Part shown: positions 19,012-28,776 of the stretch, one piece after another
Layout: every line of letters starts with the position of its first letter
Position numbering within the stretch: position 1 is the stretch's first letter
DNA from: Pontibacter rufus
GTDB taxonomy: Bacteria; Bacteroidota; Bacteroidia; Cytophagales; Hymenobacteraceae
Direction: 5' to 3'
Length of the DNA: 64,000 nucleotides
Assembly (NCBI RefSeq): GCF_015694705.1
Contig: NZ_JADQDR010000004.1
Coordinates: 124,001-188,000 of the forward strand
The notes under the pieces: model-generated
What the model was told of the DNA's origin: nothing
The model's input: only the letters and a program-made list of their open reading frames with translations
The model's database searches: none
Program-made: the position numbers and the translations under genes

Positions 19012-19185
19012 CTGAATAACTGAATTTAAATAACCGAATATCTCAGGTCCTGGCATCTTGTGAAGATCTATGTTGCGAAGCATAAGGGCTATTGCGACTC
19101 GCCACCAAGATCCTTCCAGGATGACATAGCGTAAGTAACTCGAAACTCACCCACTTATTCAATTATTCAAAATTCAGTTACTCAG
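19012..19185. repeat. Inverted-repeat element between porQ and lon
   Basis: Arms CTGAATAACTGAATTT (19012-19027) and the reverse complement of CTGAGTAACTGAATTT (19170-19185) match 15 of 16 and enclose about 140 bp. The right arm contains the lon stop codon. The interior holds AAGATCCTTCCAGGATGACA, a phrase like the dispersed TCATCCTG-AAGGATCTT repeats of many Bacteroidota genomes (from memory). Confidence 0.65.
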
Positions 19186-21668
19186 TCATTCAAAGTTTTT
19201 CCCTCCGTCAGCGTCAGTTTAAGCGGATGCTTTACTGTTTCCTGCAGCAGCGCAATTTTCACTACATCATCTACCCGGTCTACATAATGTATGTGCAGGC
19301 CTTTGATGTACTGATCCGGAATCTCGTTAATATCCTTTTTGTTTTTCTGGCAGAGTATCACATCCACAATACCCGCACGGCGGGCTGCCAGCATTTTCTC
19401 TTTAATACCGCCCACCGGCAGCACCTTGCCACGCAGCGTAATTTCGCCCGTCATGGCCAGGCGCGGTTTCACTTTGCGCTGCGTGAACACCGACGCAATA
19501 GAAGTAAAAATAGCAATGCCGGCTGATGGCCCGTCTTTCGGCACCGCACCTTCCGGAAAGTGGATGTGCAAATCGTACTGATCGAACAGGCGGTAATCGA
19601 TGTCGAGCAAATCAGCGTGCGCTTTTAAGTATGAGATGGCCGTCATGGCAGATTCTTTCATCACATCACCCAGCTGGCCGGATAAGGTCAGCTTGCCTTT
19701 ACCTTTGCTTAGGATGGATTCGATGAACAGGATATCGCCGCCTACCGACGTCCAGGCCAGGCCTGTTACCACGCCGGCGGTATCAATGTCCTGGTACATT
19801 TCCTTATCGAAAATCTCAGAACCGAGGCGTTTCACCACATCTTCAGGCTTAATGGTTGTCGGATACTCCTCGTCCATCGCTTTCAGTTTGGCCGTGTGCC
19901 GCACCAACTGACCAATCTTGCGCTCTAAATTTCTGACACCTGATTCGCGGGTATAATCTTCGATCACCTTCTGGATCGTCTGCTTCGGCACCTTCGCATC
20001 TTCCTCCTGCAGGCCATGCTCTGCTACCTGCTTGGGCACCAGATGGCGTTTGGCAATTTCTGTTTTCTCCTCTAACGTATAACCGGTCAGCTCGATGATT
20101 TCCATGCGGTCGCGCAGGGCAGGCTGTATGGTATCCAGCGCGTTGGCCGTGGCAATAAACAACACTTTAGACAGGTCATACTCCACATCCAGGTAGTTGT
20201 CCATAAAGGTATGGTTCTGCTCCGGGTCCAGCACTTCGAGCAAGGCCGAAGAAGGATCGCCCCGGAAATCAGAGGCAATCTTGTCTATCTCATCCAGTAT
20301 GATGACGGGATTGGAGGAACCTACTTTTTTTATCTGGCTGATAATCTTGCCCGGCATAGCACCCACATACGTGCGGCGGTGCCCCCTTATTTCAGCCTCA
20401 TCCCGAATGCCGCCCAATGACATTCTGACATACTTACGGCCCAGTGCTTTGGCTATCGAGCGTCCCAGTGATGTTTTACCCACTCCCGGCGGGCCATAGA
20501 GGCAAAGTATGGGCGCTTTCATATCGTTCTTCAGCTTCAGCACTGCCAGGTATTCCAGGATGCGCTCCTTTACCTTCTCCAGCCCGTAATGGTCGTTGTC
20601 GAGGATCTTTTTGGTGCGCTTCAGGTTGAAGTTGTCTTTGGTAAATTCGCTCCAGGGCAGGTCGAGCATAAACTCCACATAATTTACCGCCACCGGATAT
20701 TCTGCTGCCTGCGGATTCAGGCGTGCCAGTTTATCCAGCTCCCTCTGAAAATGCTTTGCTACCGGCTCTGCCCATTTCTTCTTTTCTGCGCGCGCTCTGA
20801 AGCGCTCAATTTCCTGGTCGGGACCTTCCTGCCCCAGTTCGTCCTGCAGCACTTTTATCTGCTGGCGCAGGAAATAGTCGCGCTGCTGCTGGTCTATATC
20901 GGTGTGTACTTTGGTATGAATTTCCTGCTTCAGCTCCAGCATCTGCACTTCGCGCAGCATTAGTTGCAGCAACTGCGTGCCGCGCTCCACGCCATCGTTC
21001 ACCTCCAGCAATTGCTGCTTCTGGGTTACTTCCACGTTCAGGTTGCTGGAGAGGAAATGTGTCAGAAAGGCGGGGCTATCGATGTTATCCAGCGCCACCT
21101 GTGCCTCCTGCGGTATTTCGGGGCTCAGCTTCAGCATTTTAGCTGCTGCATCTTTCAGCGACTGCACCAGGGCTTTTACTGATTTATTTTTTTTATCGAG
21201 CCTGGTTTCCTCACACAAGCTCACCTTGCCTGCCAGGTATGGGTCTTCCTGCGTTACAGCATCTATTCTAAAACGGCTCTGGCCCTGAATGATAATCGTG
21301 GTATTGCCATCCGGCAGCACCAGCATTTTCAGGATGCGGGCCACCGTGCCTACGTTATACAAGTCCTCGGCTGTGGGATCTTCGGAGTTAGTATTTTTCT
21401 GCGCTACCACACCCACCATCTTGCCGCTTTTATGTGCTTTACGCACCAGCCGCACCGATTTTTTGCGGCTTACGGTAATCGGCAGCACCACCCCCGGAAA
21501 AAGGACCGTGTTGCGCACTGCCAGCAAAGGCAGTTCGTCGGGCAGTTCTTCCGCGGCTGTCTCCTCATCCACGTCTGCAGTGGTAATGGGTATAAGTTCT
21601 ACGCCGTCTTCCTCCTGAAGTCCGCTAAGCAACAGGCTCTGTAAAAAGTTGTTTTGTGAATAGTTCAT
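19182..21668 (-). CDS. lon: ATP-dependent protease Lon
   Basis: An 828-residue LonA protease from the chosen ATG ([13 protein letters not shown]). It has the N-terminal LON domain (about 45-240), a coiled coil, the AAA+ domain with Walker A GPPGVGKT near residue 393 and Walker [10 protein letters not shown] near 455, and the C-terminal peptidase domain with the catalytic Ser in KDGPSAG near 711 and Lys about 43 residues later in [14 protein letters not shown]. The frame extends upstream to 21743 through two further ATG codons (one at 21686 adds six residues) but the extension lacks similarity. The stop codon lies in a dispersed inverted repeat. Confidence 0.96.
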   Translation of the reverse strand: MNYSQNNFLQSLLLSGLQEEDGVELIPITTADVDEETAAEELPDELPLLAVRNTVLFPGVVLPITVSRKKSVRLVRKAHKSGKMVGVVAQKNTNSEDPTAEDLYNVGTVARILKMLVLPDGNTTIIIQGQSRFRIDAVTQEDPYLAGKVSLCEETRLDKKNKSVKALVQSLKDAAAKMLKLSPEIPQEAQVALDNIDSPAFLTHFLSSNLNVEVTQKQQLLEVNDGVERGTQLLQLMLREVQMLELKQEIHTKVHTDIDQQQRDYFLRQQIKVLQDELGQEGPDQEIERFRARAEKKKWAEPVAKHFQRELDKLARLNPQAAEYPVAVNYVEFMLDLPWSEFTKDNFNLKRTKKILDNDHYGLEKVKERILEYLAVLKLKNDMKAPILCLYGPPGVGKTSLGRSIAKALGRKYVRMSLGGIRDEAEIRGHRRTYVGAMPGKIISQIKKVGSSNPVIILDEIDKIASDFRGDPSSALLEVLDPEQNHTFMDNYLDVEYDLSKVLFIATANALDTIQPALRDRMEIIELTGYTLEEKTEIAKRHLVPKQVAEHGLQEEDAKVPKQTIQKVIEDYTRESGVRNLERKIGQLVRHTAKLKAMDEEYPTTIKPEDVVKRLGSEIFDKEMYQDIDTAGVVTGLAWTSVGGDILFIESILSKGKGKLTLSGQLGDVMKESAMTAISYLKAHADLLDIDYRLFDQYDLHIHFPEGAVPKDGPSAGIAIFTSIASVFTQRKVKPRLAMTGEITLRGKVLPVGGIKEKMLAARRAGIVDVILCQKNKKDINEIPDQYIKGLHIHYVDRVDDVVKIALLQETVKHPLKLTLTEGKTLND

Positions 21669-22264
21669 AGTATGGTTCAATGCCATCCTGACAGAAAAAC
21701 ACCACATGGTTCCCAGTTTTCTGCCGTGGCTAGTTAGTGTCAACTCTTATGCCAAGCCTGCAACGCAGCATTCCTGACGATGGGCAGGCGCCGGCGTTTA
21801 TGGTCGCTCATAACAAGTATAGCCTGCGCCTTTTCCTGCAAGACAAAGTAAAAATACCTGATTACCGGATAAAGTGTAGGCCGGCAAACGTTTATGCCTC
21901 AGATAAATTGCTGCCACGAGCGGCTTCAAAGTATAAACGGCAATGCCCGGAACAGTACTTCACCCAAAACCTCCATTGCAAATGCAAACCTTTGCTAAGT
22001 TAAAGCGCATCAGGCACAAGGCTTTTAAAATAGCTGTAGGTTTTTATAAAAAGTAAAATTAAGGATTATGAAAGTATAAAGTTCATTTTGTTCCTATACT
22101 TATGGCCTTACTGCTCCTTTTTCAGGCTTAAATTTCCTTTTCCCCGGCTTTTCTTTAAATCGGGAGAGAATAAAAGCAGGATTGCAGCAGATGCGCTGAT
22201 AAATAAATTTGCGCCGGAGTACATCACTTTACCGCTGAAAACGTTTGAGTGGTAAAAAATTATT
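21669..22264. other. Intergenic region, divergent promoters expected
   Basis: A 596-bp spacer between divergently transcribed lon and the DUF4184 gene, so it should carry both promoters. I see no convincing gene, tRNA or hairpin. Several AAGTATA/TATACTT motifs occur (near 21817, 21928, 22070 and 22095). Confidence 0.5.
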
Positions 22265-23020
22265 ATGCCCTTTACCGCCGCGCACCCTGCTGTTATACTT
22301 CCGTTAATTCACAGGCGTAGCCGTTTTCTATCTGCCACCGGCCTTGTTGTTGGGGCCATAGTGCCTGATTTTGAGTATTTTTTTGAGATCGAGAAGCCTT
22401 TCCGCACCAGCCATACGTTGCCGGGCATATTTTTATTCAACCTGCCTGTGGCTATACTGATTGCGCTGCTTTTCCATGCGTTTGTGCGGGAAGTAGTAGT
22501 GGAGCACCTGCCTCCATTTCTTCGGAAAAAGATAAAACCGCAAGGCAACAGCAAATGGTTTTCTTATTTGCGTCGGAACTGGCCCTTCTTTCTCATTTCG
22601 ATTATTATCGGCACGCTGTCGCACCTTCTCTGGGACTCGTTTACAGAACTGGACGGCCGCCTCCTGGAAAAGCTGTCGCCATTTCTGGTAGAGAAAGTTT
22701 TTATACTTGGATTTGGGATGGAACGCGGCCGGATATTACAGCACCTGAGTACAGCCGCCGGCCTGGTAGTAGTTATATGGTATATTATGAAACAGCCTGC
22801 CGTAAGGCCCCAAATAGAGCAACAAAAAGTATGGGAATGGCTGAAGTTCTGGGTTATGATATCGCTGTTTGCTTTGCTGTACCTATACCTGGCGTGGCCG
22901 AAGCAAGCTATTGCAGAACCGCTCACCAGAGCTGTGGTAATCTTAATCAGCGGCGGCTTGCTTGGCCTGCTTTTCCTGAGCCTGGTTTACAGGTTAAAAG
23001 CCAATCTGGCAAGGGCCTAA
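22265..23020 (+). CDS. DUF4184-family membrane protein
   Basis: A 251-residue integral membrane protein starting MPFTAAHPAVILPLIHRR, the signature of DUF4184. It has a conserved GAIVPDFEYFF motif near residue 30 and the HLLWDSFTE motif near 120, reminiscent of membrane metal-dependent hydrolases (histidine and aspartates near the membrane face). About five hydrophobic segments are visible. No biochemical role is established for the family. Its 3' end overlaps the convergent DUF6702-like gene by 4 bases. Confidence 0.88.
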   Translation: MPFTAAHPAVILPLIHRRSRFLSATGLVVGAIVPDFEYFFEIEKPFRTSHTLPGIFLFNLPVAILIALLFHAFVREVVVEHLPPFLRKKIKPQGNSKWFSYLRRNWPFFLISIIIGTLSHLLWDSFTELDGRLLEKLSPFLVEKVFILGFGMERGRILQHLSTAAGLVVVIWYIMKQPAVRPQIEQQKVWEWLKFWVMISLFALLYLYLAWPKQAIAEPLTRAVVILISGGLLGLLFLSLVYRLKANLARA

Positions 23021-23517
23021 AAAGATACTTTTTTCTCCTGCTCGTCTTTCTGTAGCAGCATACTTTCTGTTTTGCCTTTATAGCTGATATTAACGATGTT
23101 CATCTGGTCACTGAATGTGTCCATCAGCACCGCATTTTTGACGTATAACTGCGGCAGCGTAGCTTGTTTTAAGGGGACTTCTATGTATAGCCAGATGGCG
23201 TCGTCCTCTTCTTCAGAACCCAGCAAAGTATAAGCAAGTGGCTTGCCCGGCTGCAGTGCAAAAGCCAGTGTGCTATGTAGATAATTGCTTAATTGCTGCT
23301 TCACTGCTGCGCTGTTACTATAATGTATATCTTTTTTGGCGCGCCGCGAGAGGGCGCTTTCCAGATCATCTGTAAATACTTTTACGGCTACCTCCAGGCT
23401 TTGGGAGCGCGGGTTATACTTTACGTCGGTGATGCTGGTGTGATAGTTGTGGGCAAAGGCAGCACGGCTCCCCCCGAATACAACAAACAACAGCAAAAAC
23501 AGGAATTTATACTTCAT
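23017..23517 (-). CDS. DUF6702-like exported protein
   Basis: A 166-residue protein from the ATG at 23517 with a clear signal peptide (MKYKFLFLLLFVVFGGSRAAFAHN). The mature part starts with HNYHTSITDVKYNPRSQSLEVAVKVFTDDLESALSRR, the pattern of the DUF6702 family of Bacteroidota, which is thought to be periplasmic. A 54-base upstream extension of the frame is cysteine rich and unlikely to be translated. It is convergent with the DUF4184 gene. Function unknown. Confidence 0.82.
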   Translation of the reverse strand: MKYKFLFLLLFVVFGGSRAAFAHNYHTSITDVKYNPRSQSLEVAVKVFTDDLESALSRRAKKDIHYSNSAAVKQQLSNYLHSTLAFALQPGKPLAYTLLGSEEEDDAIWLYIEVPLKQATLPQLYVKNAVLMDTFSDQMNIVNISYKGKTESMLLQKDEQEKKVSF

Positions 23518-23695
23518 AAGGCACCAGAAACATACTATGTTGCAAAAGCTTCTGCAAAAACAACACCACAAAAGTAGCAGTTCCTGCTTGACGCCTGGTT
23601 ATCAAATTTAAGCACATAGCAAGTAGCCAAAGGCCGCTTATCCGCATCCGGCGTTAAAGGAACAGCACGCAGCGCAATGTATAGCGCATACCTGT

Positions 23696-25009
23696 TTAAA
23701 AGAAGGTCTGAAACACATCATTAAAGATGGCAAAGCCCATCAGGCACAGCAGGATAACCATGCCTACTTTCTGCGCATTCTCCAGGAAGTTATCGGATGG
23801 TTTGCGGCCGCTCACTATTTCATAAGTCAGGAACATGACGTGGCCGCCATCCAGCGCCGGTATGGGTAAAAAGTTCATAAAAGCCAGCACCATCGACAGC
23901 AGGCCCGTCATCGACCAAAACTTAAACCAGTCGAAATTACCGCCATAGATCTGTGCAATTTTAATGGGACCTCCAATGGATTTGGTTGGATCTACCTCGC
24001 CGCGGAACATTTTACCGAAGCCTTTTAGCTGCGCCGAAACCACGCCAAATGCCTGCTCTGCACCCAACGGAATAGACTCACCGAGGCTATAGTCGCGGGT
24101 GGCATAGTGCAGCATCGGTTTCGGAAAAAAGCCAAGGTGGCCTTCGCTGTCTACTTTTGCACTCAGTTTAATAGGCTTTCCGTCGCGCTCTACCTGCATG
24201 GTTATCTGCTTGCCGGCATTTTCCAGCAGCATGCTCTGGAACACATCGAAAAATTTCGCATCCTTGCCGTTCACTGTTAAAATGAGGTCTCCCGGTTTCA
24301 GGCCTGCTTTGGCGGCGTTGCTGCCCGCCTGTATGTCGCCAATCTCAAAGGTCTGCCGCGGCTGCACAAAAAACATACGTTCTTCTTTATCGGCCAGCCG
24401 GTCCATCAGGTTGGCAGGCACCTGAATGTCCACGCGTTTGCCGTCGCGCAGCACCGTATAATAAGCATTCCGCCCCAGCAGCACATCCATCGAGTATACA
24501 TCCTCAAACTCCTTTAGTTCCTTGCCGTTCACAGCCACAATCTTATCACCTGTCCGGAAGCCGATATCTTTGCCGATTTCATTGGCCACCACACCATACT
24601 TGGCTTCGCTTGCCGGCAGGTAGCTGTCGCCGTAGTGATAGGTCAGGGCCGCGTAAATTACGATGCCCGTAATCACATTCACGATAATGCCGCCCATCAT
24701 TACGATCAGGCGCTGCCAGGCGGGCTTGGCCCGGAATTCATAGGGCTTGGGCTCTTCTTTCAGCGCTTCCGTGTCCATGGACTCATCCACCATACCTGAA
24801 ATTTTCACGAAGCCGCCCAGCGGAATCATCCCCAGCATGTATTCTGTTTCGCCGAACTTTTTGCTGATAATTTTTGGCGGAAACCCGATCGCGTACTTCT
24901 CTACGCGCATCCCGAACCACTTGGCAGCCAGCATATGGCCCAGCTCGTGCAATCCTACCAGTATTGTAAGGCCCAGGATCAACTGAGCTACCATTATCAC
25001 TACATCCAT
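23696..25009 (-). CDS. rseP: Site-2 intramembrane metalloprotease RseP
   Basis: A 437-residue membrane protease. The zinc motif HELGH is at residues 21-25 in the first transmembrane helix, and the third ligand lies in LPIPALDGGHVMF near 385. Two PDZ-like domains lie between (about 125-200 and 215-290). RseP enzymes cleave membrane anti-sigma factors and signal peptide remnants; the membrane anti-sigma at 5.1 kb is a conceivable substrate, but this is inference. It lies 43 bases after dxr on the same strand, a neighbourhood common in bacteria. Confidence 0.95.
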   Translation of the reverse strand: MDVVIMVAQLILGLTILVGLHELGHMLAAKWFGMRVEKYAIGFPPKIISKKFGETEYMLGMIPLGGFVKISGMVDESMDTEALKEEPKPYEFRAKPAWQRLIVMMGGIIVNVITGIVIYAALTYHYGDSYLPASEAKYGVVANEIGKDIGFRTGDKIVAVNGKELKEFEDVYSMDVLLGRNAYYTVLRDGKRVDIQVPANLMDRLADKEERMFFVQPRQTFEIGDIQAGSNAAKAGLKPGDLILTVNGKDAKFFDVFQSMLLENAGKQITMQVERDGKPIKLSAKVDSEGHLGFFPKPMLHYATRDYSLGESIPLGAEQAFGVVSAQLKGFGKMFRGEVDPTKSIGGPIKIAQIYGGNFDWFKFWSMTGLLSMVLAFMNFLPIPALDGGHVMFLTYEIVSGRKPSDNFLENAQKVGMVILLCLMGFAIFNDVFQTFF

Positions 25010-25052
25010 CTAAAAAGAGTAAATTTTATACTTTGTATTTTGATGCCAGCGG

Positions 25053-26204
25053 CTACTTATCGGTTACCGTTGCCGCTGCTGCACGGGCCTCCCTGTCTGT
25101 ATCAACATAGTCGTCGTAAGAAGGATGCGCAATATACGCAACTTTTGCCAGACAGCTTTCCAGGATATCGGACATCTGCAGGAAACCGATTTTATCCTTT
25201 AAAAAAGCACTGACGGCTACTTCATTGGCTGCATTCAGGATACAGGGCATGTTGCCGCCTTTTTCCATGGCATCATACGCCAACTGTAAATTCCGGAATG
25301 TCTTTAAATCCGGCTGCTCAAACGTCAGTTGCGGGTAATCCATAAAACTAAAGCGCGGGTAATCCGATTTCAGGCGATTGGGATAACCCAATGCGTACTG
25401 TATCGGCAGTTTCATGTCGGGCAGGCCCAGCTGCGCTTTAAGCGAACCATCCTCAAACTGCACTAGCGAATGCACGATAGACTGCGGATGCACCACCACT
25501 TCTATCTGCTCGTTGCGCAGCCCGAACAGCCACTTGGCTTCTATCACTTCCAGGCCTTTGTTCATGAGCGACGCCGAGTCGATCGTGATTTTGGCGCCCA
25601 TGTCCCAATTCGGGTGTTTGAGGGCCTGCGCCTTGGTTACGTGCCGCAGCTCTTCTGCCGTGCGTCCTCTAAACGGCCCGCCAGAGGCAGTTAGTATAAT
25701 TTTCTCGATAGGGTTGTGAAACTCGCCGGCCAGGCACTGAAAAATAGCGCTGTGCTCTGAGTCTACCGGGTAAATGTTTACACCATGCGCCCGCGCCAGC
25801 TCCGTAATCAGCTGCCCGGCCACTACCAGCGTTTCCTTGTTGGCCAGCGCAATCTGCTTGCCCGCTTTAATGGCACGGATGGTGGGCAGCAATCCGGCAT
25901 AGCCTACCATGGCAGTCAGCACCATGTCTATGTCGCCCATTTCTACTACCGAGCACAGGGCATTGGTTCCGGCATATACTTTGATGTTCTCGTGCTGCAA
26001 TGCGTCCTGCACCTGCTCATACAAATCCTCCCGGGCTATTACCACCGCGTTCGGCTTAAACGCCAGCGCCTGTGCTATCAGCAGGTCAGCATTGCTGTGG
26101 GCAGTGATGACCTCCAGCTCAAAATGCTCAGGGTTGGCTTTTATCACCTCCAGGGCCTGCGTGCCGATGGAACCGGTGGAGCCCAATATGGCGATTCTCT
26201 TCAT
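25053..26204 (-). CDS. dxr: 1-deoxy-D-xylulose-5-phosphate reductoisomerase
   Basis: A 383-residue enzyme of the MEP isoprenoid pathway that converts DXP to MEP using NADPH. The nucleotide-binding motif GSTGSIG is at residues 7-13, the metal and substrate residues are in DSEHSA near 147 and TASGGPFRG near 172, and NKGLEVIEA lies near 210. Length is standard. It is followed by rseP on the same strand. Its ATG lies directly after an AATTACGAATT repeat that also contains the stop of the preceding S23-type gene. Confidence 0.97.
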   Translation of the reverse strand: MKRIAILGSTGSIGTQALEVIKANPEHFELEVITAHSNADLLIAQALAFKPNAVVIAREDLYEQVQDALQHENIKVYAGTNALCSVVEMGDIDMVLTAMVGYAGLLPTIRAIKAGKQIALANKETLVVAGQLITELARAHGVNIYPVDSEHSAIFQCLAGEFHNPIEKIILTASGGPFRGRTAEELRHVTKAQALKHPNWDMGAKITIDSASLMNKGLEVIEAKWLFGLRNEQIEVVVHPQSIVHSLVQFEDGSLKAQLGLPDMKLPIQYALGYPNRLKSDYPRFSFMDYPQLTFEQPDLKTFRNLQLAYDAMEKGGNMPCILNAANEVAVSAFLKDKIGFLQMSDILESCLAKVAYIAHPSYDDYVDTDREARAAAATVTDK

Positions 26205-26240
26205 CCAATTACGAATTATGAATTACGAATTACGAATTGG
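26205..26240. repeat. Right inverted repeat of the S23 cassette
   Basis: Three to four AATTACG units bounded by CCAATT and AATTGG. On the minus strand it contains the stop codon of the four-helix gene and ends just before the dxr ATG. It is the inverted partner of the repeat at 26600-26630. Confidence 0.8.
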
Positions 26241-26601
26241 ACTTATCTTCCAGCTTCGCTTTACTCGTAATGATGATGCTATTCAATATTTTAACTATTT
26301 CCTCACAGTCTGCATGTATACTTTCAAATTGAGGCGCTGCGATATAACCAGTATCACACAACAGCCGCAGCCAATAAGATGTTTCTCTGGCTTCTTTCCG
26401 GGCTATACTCAGCTTATGTATAAAATCGACCGTAGACTGGCCTGCTACAGCCTCCTCGATGTTAGCACCAATAGAAGTTCCGCTACGCAGCATCTGCTTT
26501 GCCAATACAAATTCCTGCTTTTCTTTTTTCAGAAATTCATAAAGCTTCACAACCCGAATAGCGAAAGCATAAGACTTATTAACAATTACATTCTCCTTCA
26601 T
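26230..26601 (-). CDS. S23-type four-helix bundle protein
   Basis: A 123-residue helical protein of the S23 / four-helix bundle family (the 23S rRNA intervening sequence protein group). Family hallmarks are visible: SYAFAIRVVKLYEFLKKEKQEFVLAKQMLRSGTSIGANIEEAVAG, then FIHKLSIARKEARETSYWLRLL. Despite the family name it is not inside an rRNA gene here; it sits between GH3 and dxr. Start and stop codons both lie in flanking AATTACGAATT repeats, as if the gene moved as a cassette. Function is unknown; RNA binding has been suggested for the family. Confidence 0.9.
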   Translation of the reverse strand: MKENVIVNKSYAFAIRVVKLYEFLKKEKQEFVLAKQMLRSGTSIGANIEEAVAGQSTVDFIHKLSIARKEARETSYWLRLLCDTGYIAAPQFESIHADCEEIVKILNSIIITSKAKLEDKSNS

Positions 26602-26630
26602 TCGTAATTAGTAATTCTTAATTCGTAATT
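26600..26630. repeat. Left inverted repeat of the S23 cassette
   Basis: ATTCGTAATTAGTAATTC followed by TTAATTCGTAATT. It supplies the stop codon of the GH3 gene (LAITN-stop) and the ATG of the four-helix gene. It is an approximate inverted match to 26205-26240. Confidence 0.8.
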
Positions 26631-28114
26631 GCCAGCAGGCCAGAGGCCAGGTGGCGGTCGTTGCTCAGGCGCGGCACTTTGTTCTGGCCGCCCAGCTTTC
26701 CCTGCGATTTCATGTAGTTGCGGAACGTGCCTAGCGGCAGCGATGTAATTTTAAGGTTTTGCAGAATGTTGCCTTTTATCAGGTCGTCGTAGTAGGAATT
26801 GAGCTTTTGCAGCTGGCTTTCCAGTTCTTTTTCAAAATTGTCCATGTTAAGCGGCGGACGGGCAAACTCTACCAGCCACTCGTGGTACGACTGCCCCTGA
26901 TTCTGGCTTACGTATGGCGCCACCGTAAACTCTACCAGTTCTACATTGCTGAACTTGGCCATGGTGCGCTGCATGGCTTTTTCCACCTCCTCGCCTATCA
27001 CGTGCTCGCCAAAGGCAGAAATAAAATGCTTGATGCGGCCGCTCACCACCACCTTGTATGGCTGTATGGATGTAAACTTCACCGTATCGCCGATGGCGTA
27101 GCTCCACAAGCCGGCATTGCTGCTTATTACCAGCGCATAATTCACATCAGGCTCCACCTCCCCAATGGTCAGGCGGGTGGGCTGCGGGCTAAAATATTCT
27201 TCGGCAGGTATAAACTCGTAGAAAATGCCCGCATTCAGCAGCAGCAGCAAGCCACGGTCGTTTTGCTCGTTCTGGTAAGCAAAAAAACCTTCGGATGCCG
27301 GAAACAGCTCAATAGAATCCACCTCTTTGCCTACAGATTCGATAAGCTTTTTGCGGTAAGGCTCAAAGTTCACCCCGCCGTATACAAACAGCGAGAAGTT
27401 CGGAAAAATATCCTTTATCTTTTTGCCCGTCTGCCGCATCAGCTTATCAAAGTACATTTGCACCCATGGCGGAATACCCGAGATGAGCGTCATGTCCTCT
27501 TCAATGGTTTCTTCGATTATCTGGTCCAGCTTGGTTTCCCAGTCTTCAATACAGTTGGTTTCGTAGCTGGGCAGCTGGTTGGTGCGCAAATAGCCTGGCA
27601 CGTGGTGGTTGGCAATACCCGACAGGCGGCCGGTTTTAATACCGCCTACCTCCTCCAGTTCGGGGCTGCCCGACAGGAAGATCATCTTGCCATCAATAAA
27701 CTGCGCTTTACCCGTTTCATGCACGTAATTCAGCAAAGCATCGCGGGCGCCGTTAATGTGGTTGGGTATGGAATCGCGGGTGATGGGGATATACTTGGTG
27801 CCGGAAGTAGTGCCCGACGTTTTAGCCAAATAGAGTGGTTTGCCCGGCCAGAGTACATCCGCCTGGCCCTGCTTTACCAAATCAAAATACATAGACAACC
27901 CCTCATAATCGCGCACCGGCACAGCTTTTACATAATCTGCATGACTTTTTATATTTGAGAAGCCATGATCCCGGCCGAAGCGGGTGTGCTGTGCTTTATG
28001 CAGAATCTCTTCAAAAACAGCCTGCTGCGCCGCTACCGGATGCTGCACCCAGCTTTGGTGCTTTTTGTGCACAAAGGCAGCCAGCGGCTTACTCAACAAC
28101 GCTTTTACACCCAT
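26618..28114 (-). CDS. GH3 auxin-responsive promoter family protein
   Basis: A 498-residue protein of the GH3 superfamily of acyl-adenylate-forming acid-amido synthetases. The adenylating P-loop-like motif is KTSGTTSGTKYIPIT near residue 100, with YGGVNFEPYR near 245 and the C-terminal VVSGRIKHFISAFGEHV near 360. Plant members conjugate hormones to amino acids; bacterial substrates are unknown. The ATG at 28114 (MGVKALLSKPLAAF) fits the family; an upstream extension to 28192 does not. Its last codons (AITN-stop) are formed by an AATTACGAATT repeat, so the native C-terminus may have been altered. Confidence 0.9.
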   Translation of the reverse strand: MGVKALLSKPLAAFVHKKHQSWVQHPVAAQQAVFEEILHKAQHTRFGRDHGFSNIKSHADYVKAVPVRDYEGLSMYFDLVKQGQADVLWPGKPLYLAKTSGTTSGTKYIPITRDSIPNHINGARDALLNYVHETGKAQFIDGKMIFLSGSPELEEVGGIKTGRLSGIANHHVPGYLRTNQLPSYETNCIEDWETKLDQIIEETIEEDMTLISGIPPWVQMYFDKLMRQTGKKIKDIFPNFSLFVYGGVNFEPYRKKLIESVGKEVDSIELFPASEGFFAYQNEQNDRGLLLLLNAGIFYEFIPAEEYFSPQPTRLTIGEVEPDVNYALVISSNAGLWSYAIGDTVKFTSIQPYKVVVSGRIKHFISAFGEHVIGEEVEKAMQRTMAKFSNVELVEFTVAPYVSQNQGQSYHEWLVEFARPPLNMDNFEKELESQLQKLNSYYDDLIKGNILQNLKITSLPLGTFRNYMKSQGKLGGQNKVPRLSNDRHLASGLLAITN

Positions 28115-28219
28115 AGAATCCGTTTGTATATGGTAAATATAGGCAGATAAACGTTTATTGCCATCATGCCGGCCATTTTCAGGCCAAAGCAATCCGAAAT
28201 TTCCGGTAAACAGTAAAGC

Positions 28220-28251
28220 TTTGTTAACCTTATGCGCTTAAATTAGTTTTA
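28220..28251 (+). promoter_or_regulatory. Candidate promoter of the OsmC gene
   Basis: TTTG (28220-28223), a 20-base spacer and TAGTTTTA (28244-28251) match the Bacteroidota consensus TTTG / TAnnTTTG in 11 of 12 defined or near-defined positions. The start codon is 28 bases downstream. Confidence 0.4.
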
Positions 28252-28279
28252 AAGTAGTATAAACAAAAAATCGACATCT

Positions 28280-28714
28280 ATGAAAAAGCACACTGCAAAA
28301 GCAAAATGGGAAAAAGGCCTGAAAGATGGCTCCGGAGAGTTACAGACAGGAAATGGCGCTGTTCAGGCCAAGTATAGTTATGCCTCCCGCTTCGGCGACA
28401 GCACCAGCGGCACAAGTCCCGAAGAACTGATTGGCGCTGCCCATGCCGGCTGTTACTCCATGTTTCTGAGCGCCCTGATGGGCAATGAAAATATTACACC
28501 AGACTACATCGAGACGACTGCCAGCGTATGGCTGGGCGAGAAAGACGGCGGACCGCTGATTCAGAAGATAGAATTGCGTACCGAAGCCAAAGCTAACGGC
28601 CTGAGTGAAGAGAAATTCCAGCAGCTGGTACAGCAAGCCAAAGCGGGCTGCCCGGTATCGAAAGCGCTGGCTGCCGTACCGGAGATAACGGTTGAGGCAA
28701 CGCTGAAAGGATAA
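28280..28714 (+). CDS. OsmC-family peroxidase
   Basis: A 144-residue OsmC/Ohr-fold thiol peroxidase that reduces organic hydroperoxides. The two reactive cysteines are present at residue 58 (HAGCYS) and 123 (KAGCPVSKAL), with the conserved GTSPEELIGAAHA before the first. The pattern KWEKGLKDGSGELQTGNGAV is of the OsmC rather than the Ohr subgroup. Cytoplasmic and probably monocistronic; a promoter-like site lies 28 bases upstream. Confidence 0.94.
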   Translation: MKKHTAKAKWEKGLKDGSGELQTGNGAVQAKYSYASRFGDSTSGTSPEELIGAAHAGCYSMFLSALMGNENITPDYIETTASVWLGEKDGGPLIQKIELRTEAKANGLSEEKFQQLVQQAKAGCPVSKALAAVPEITVEATLKG

Positions 28715-28776
28715 ATTTATTATATTGCGCCAAAGTCATCCTTCTGGCAGCAATTGTTTCACTAAATTTATACTTT

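Noticed and set aside
21737..22003. 88-codon frame in the lon upstream spacer
   Set aside because: No similarity, rare-residue composition and no start signal.
26759..27958. Open frame of 399 codons opposite the GH3 gene
   Set aside because: It is antisense to a conserved gene and lacks any domain pattern; the same explanation as for the frame opposite acs.
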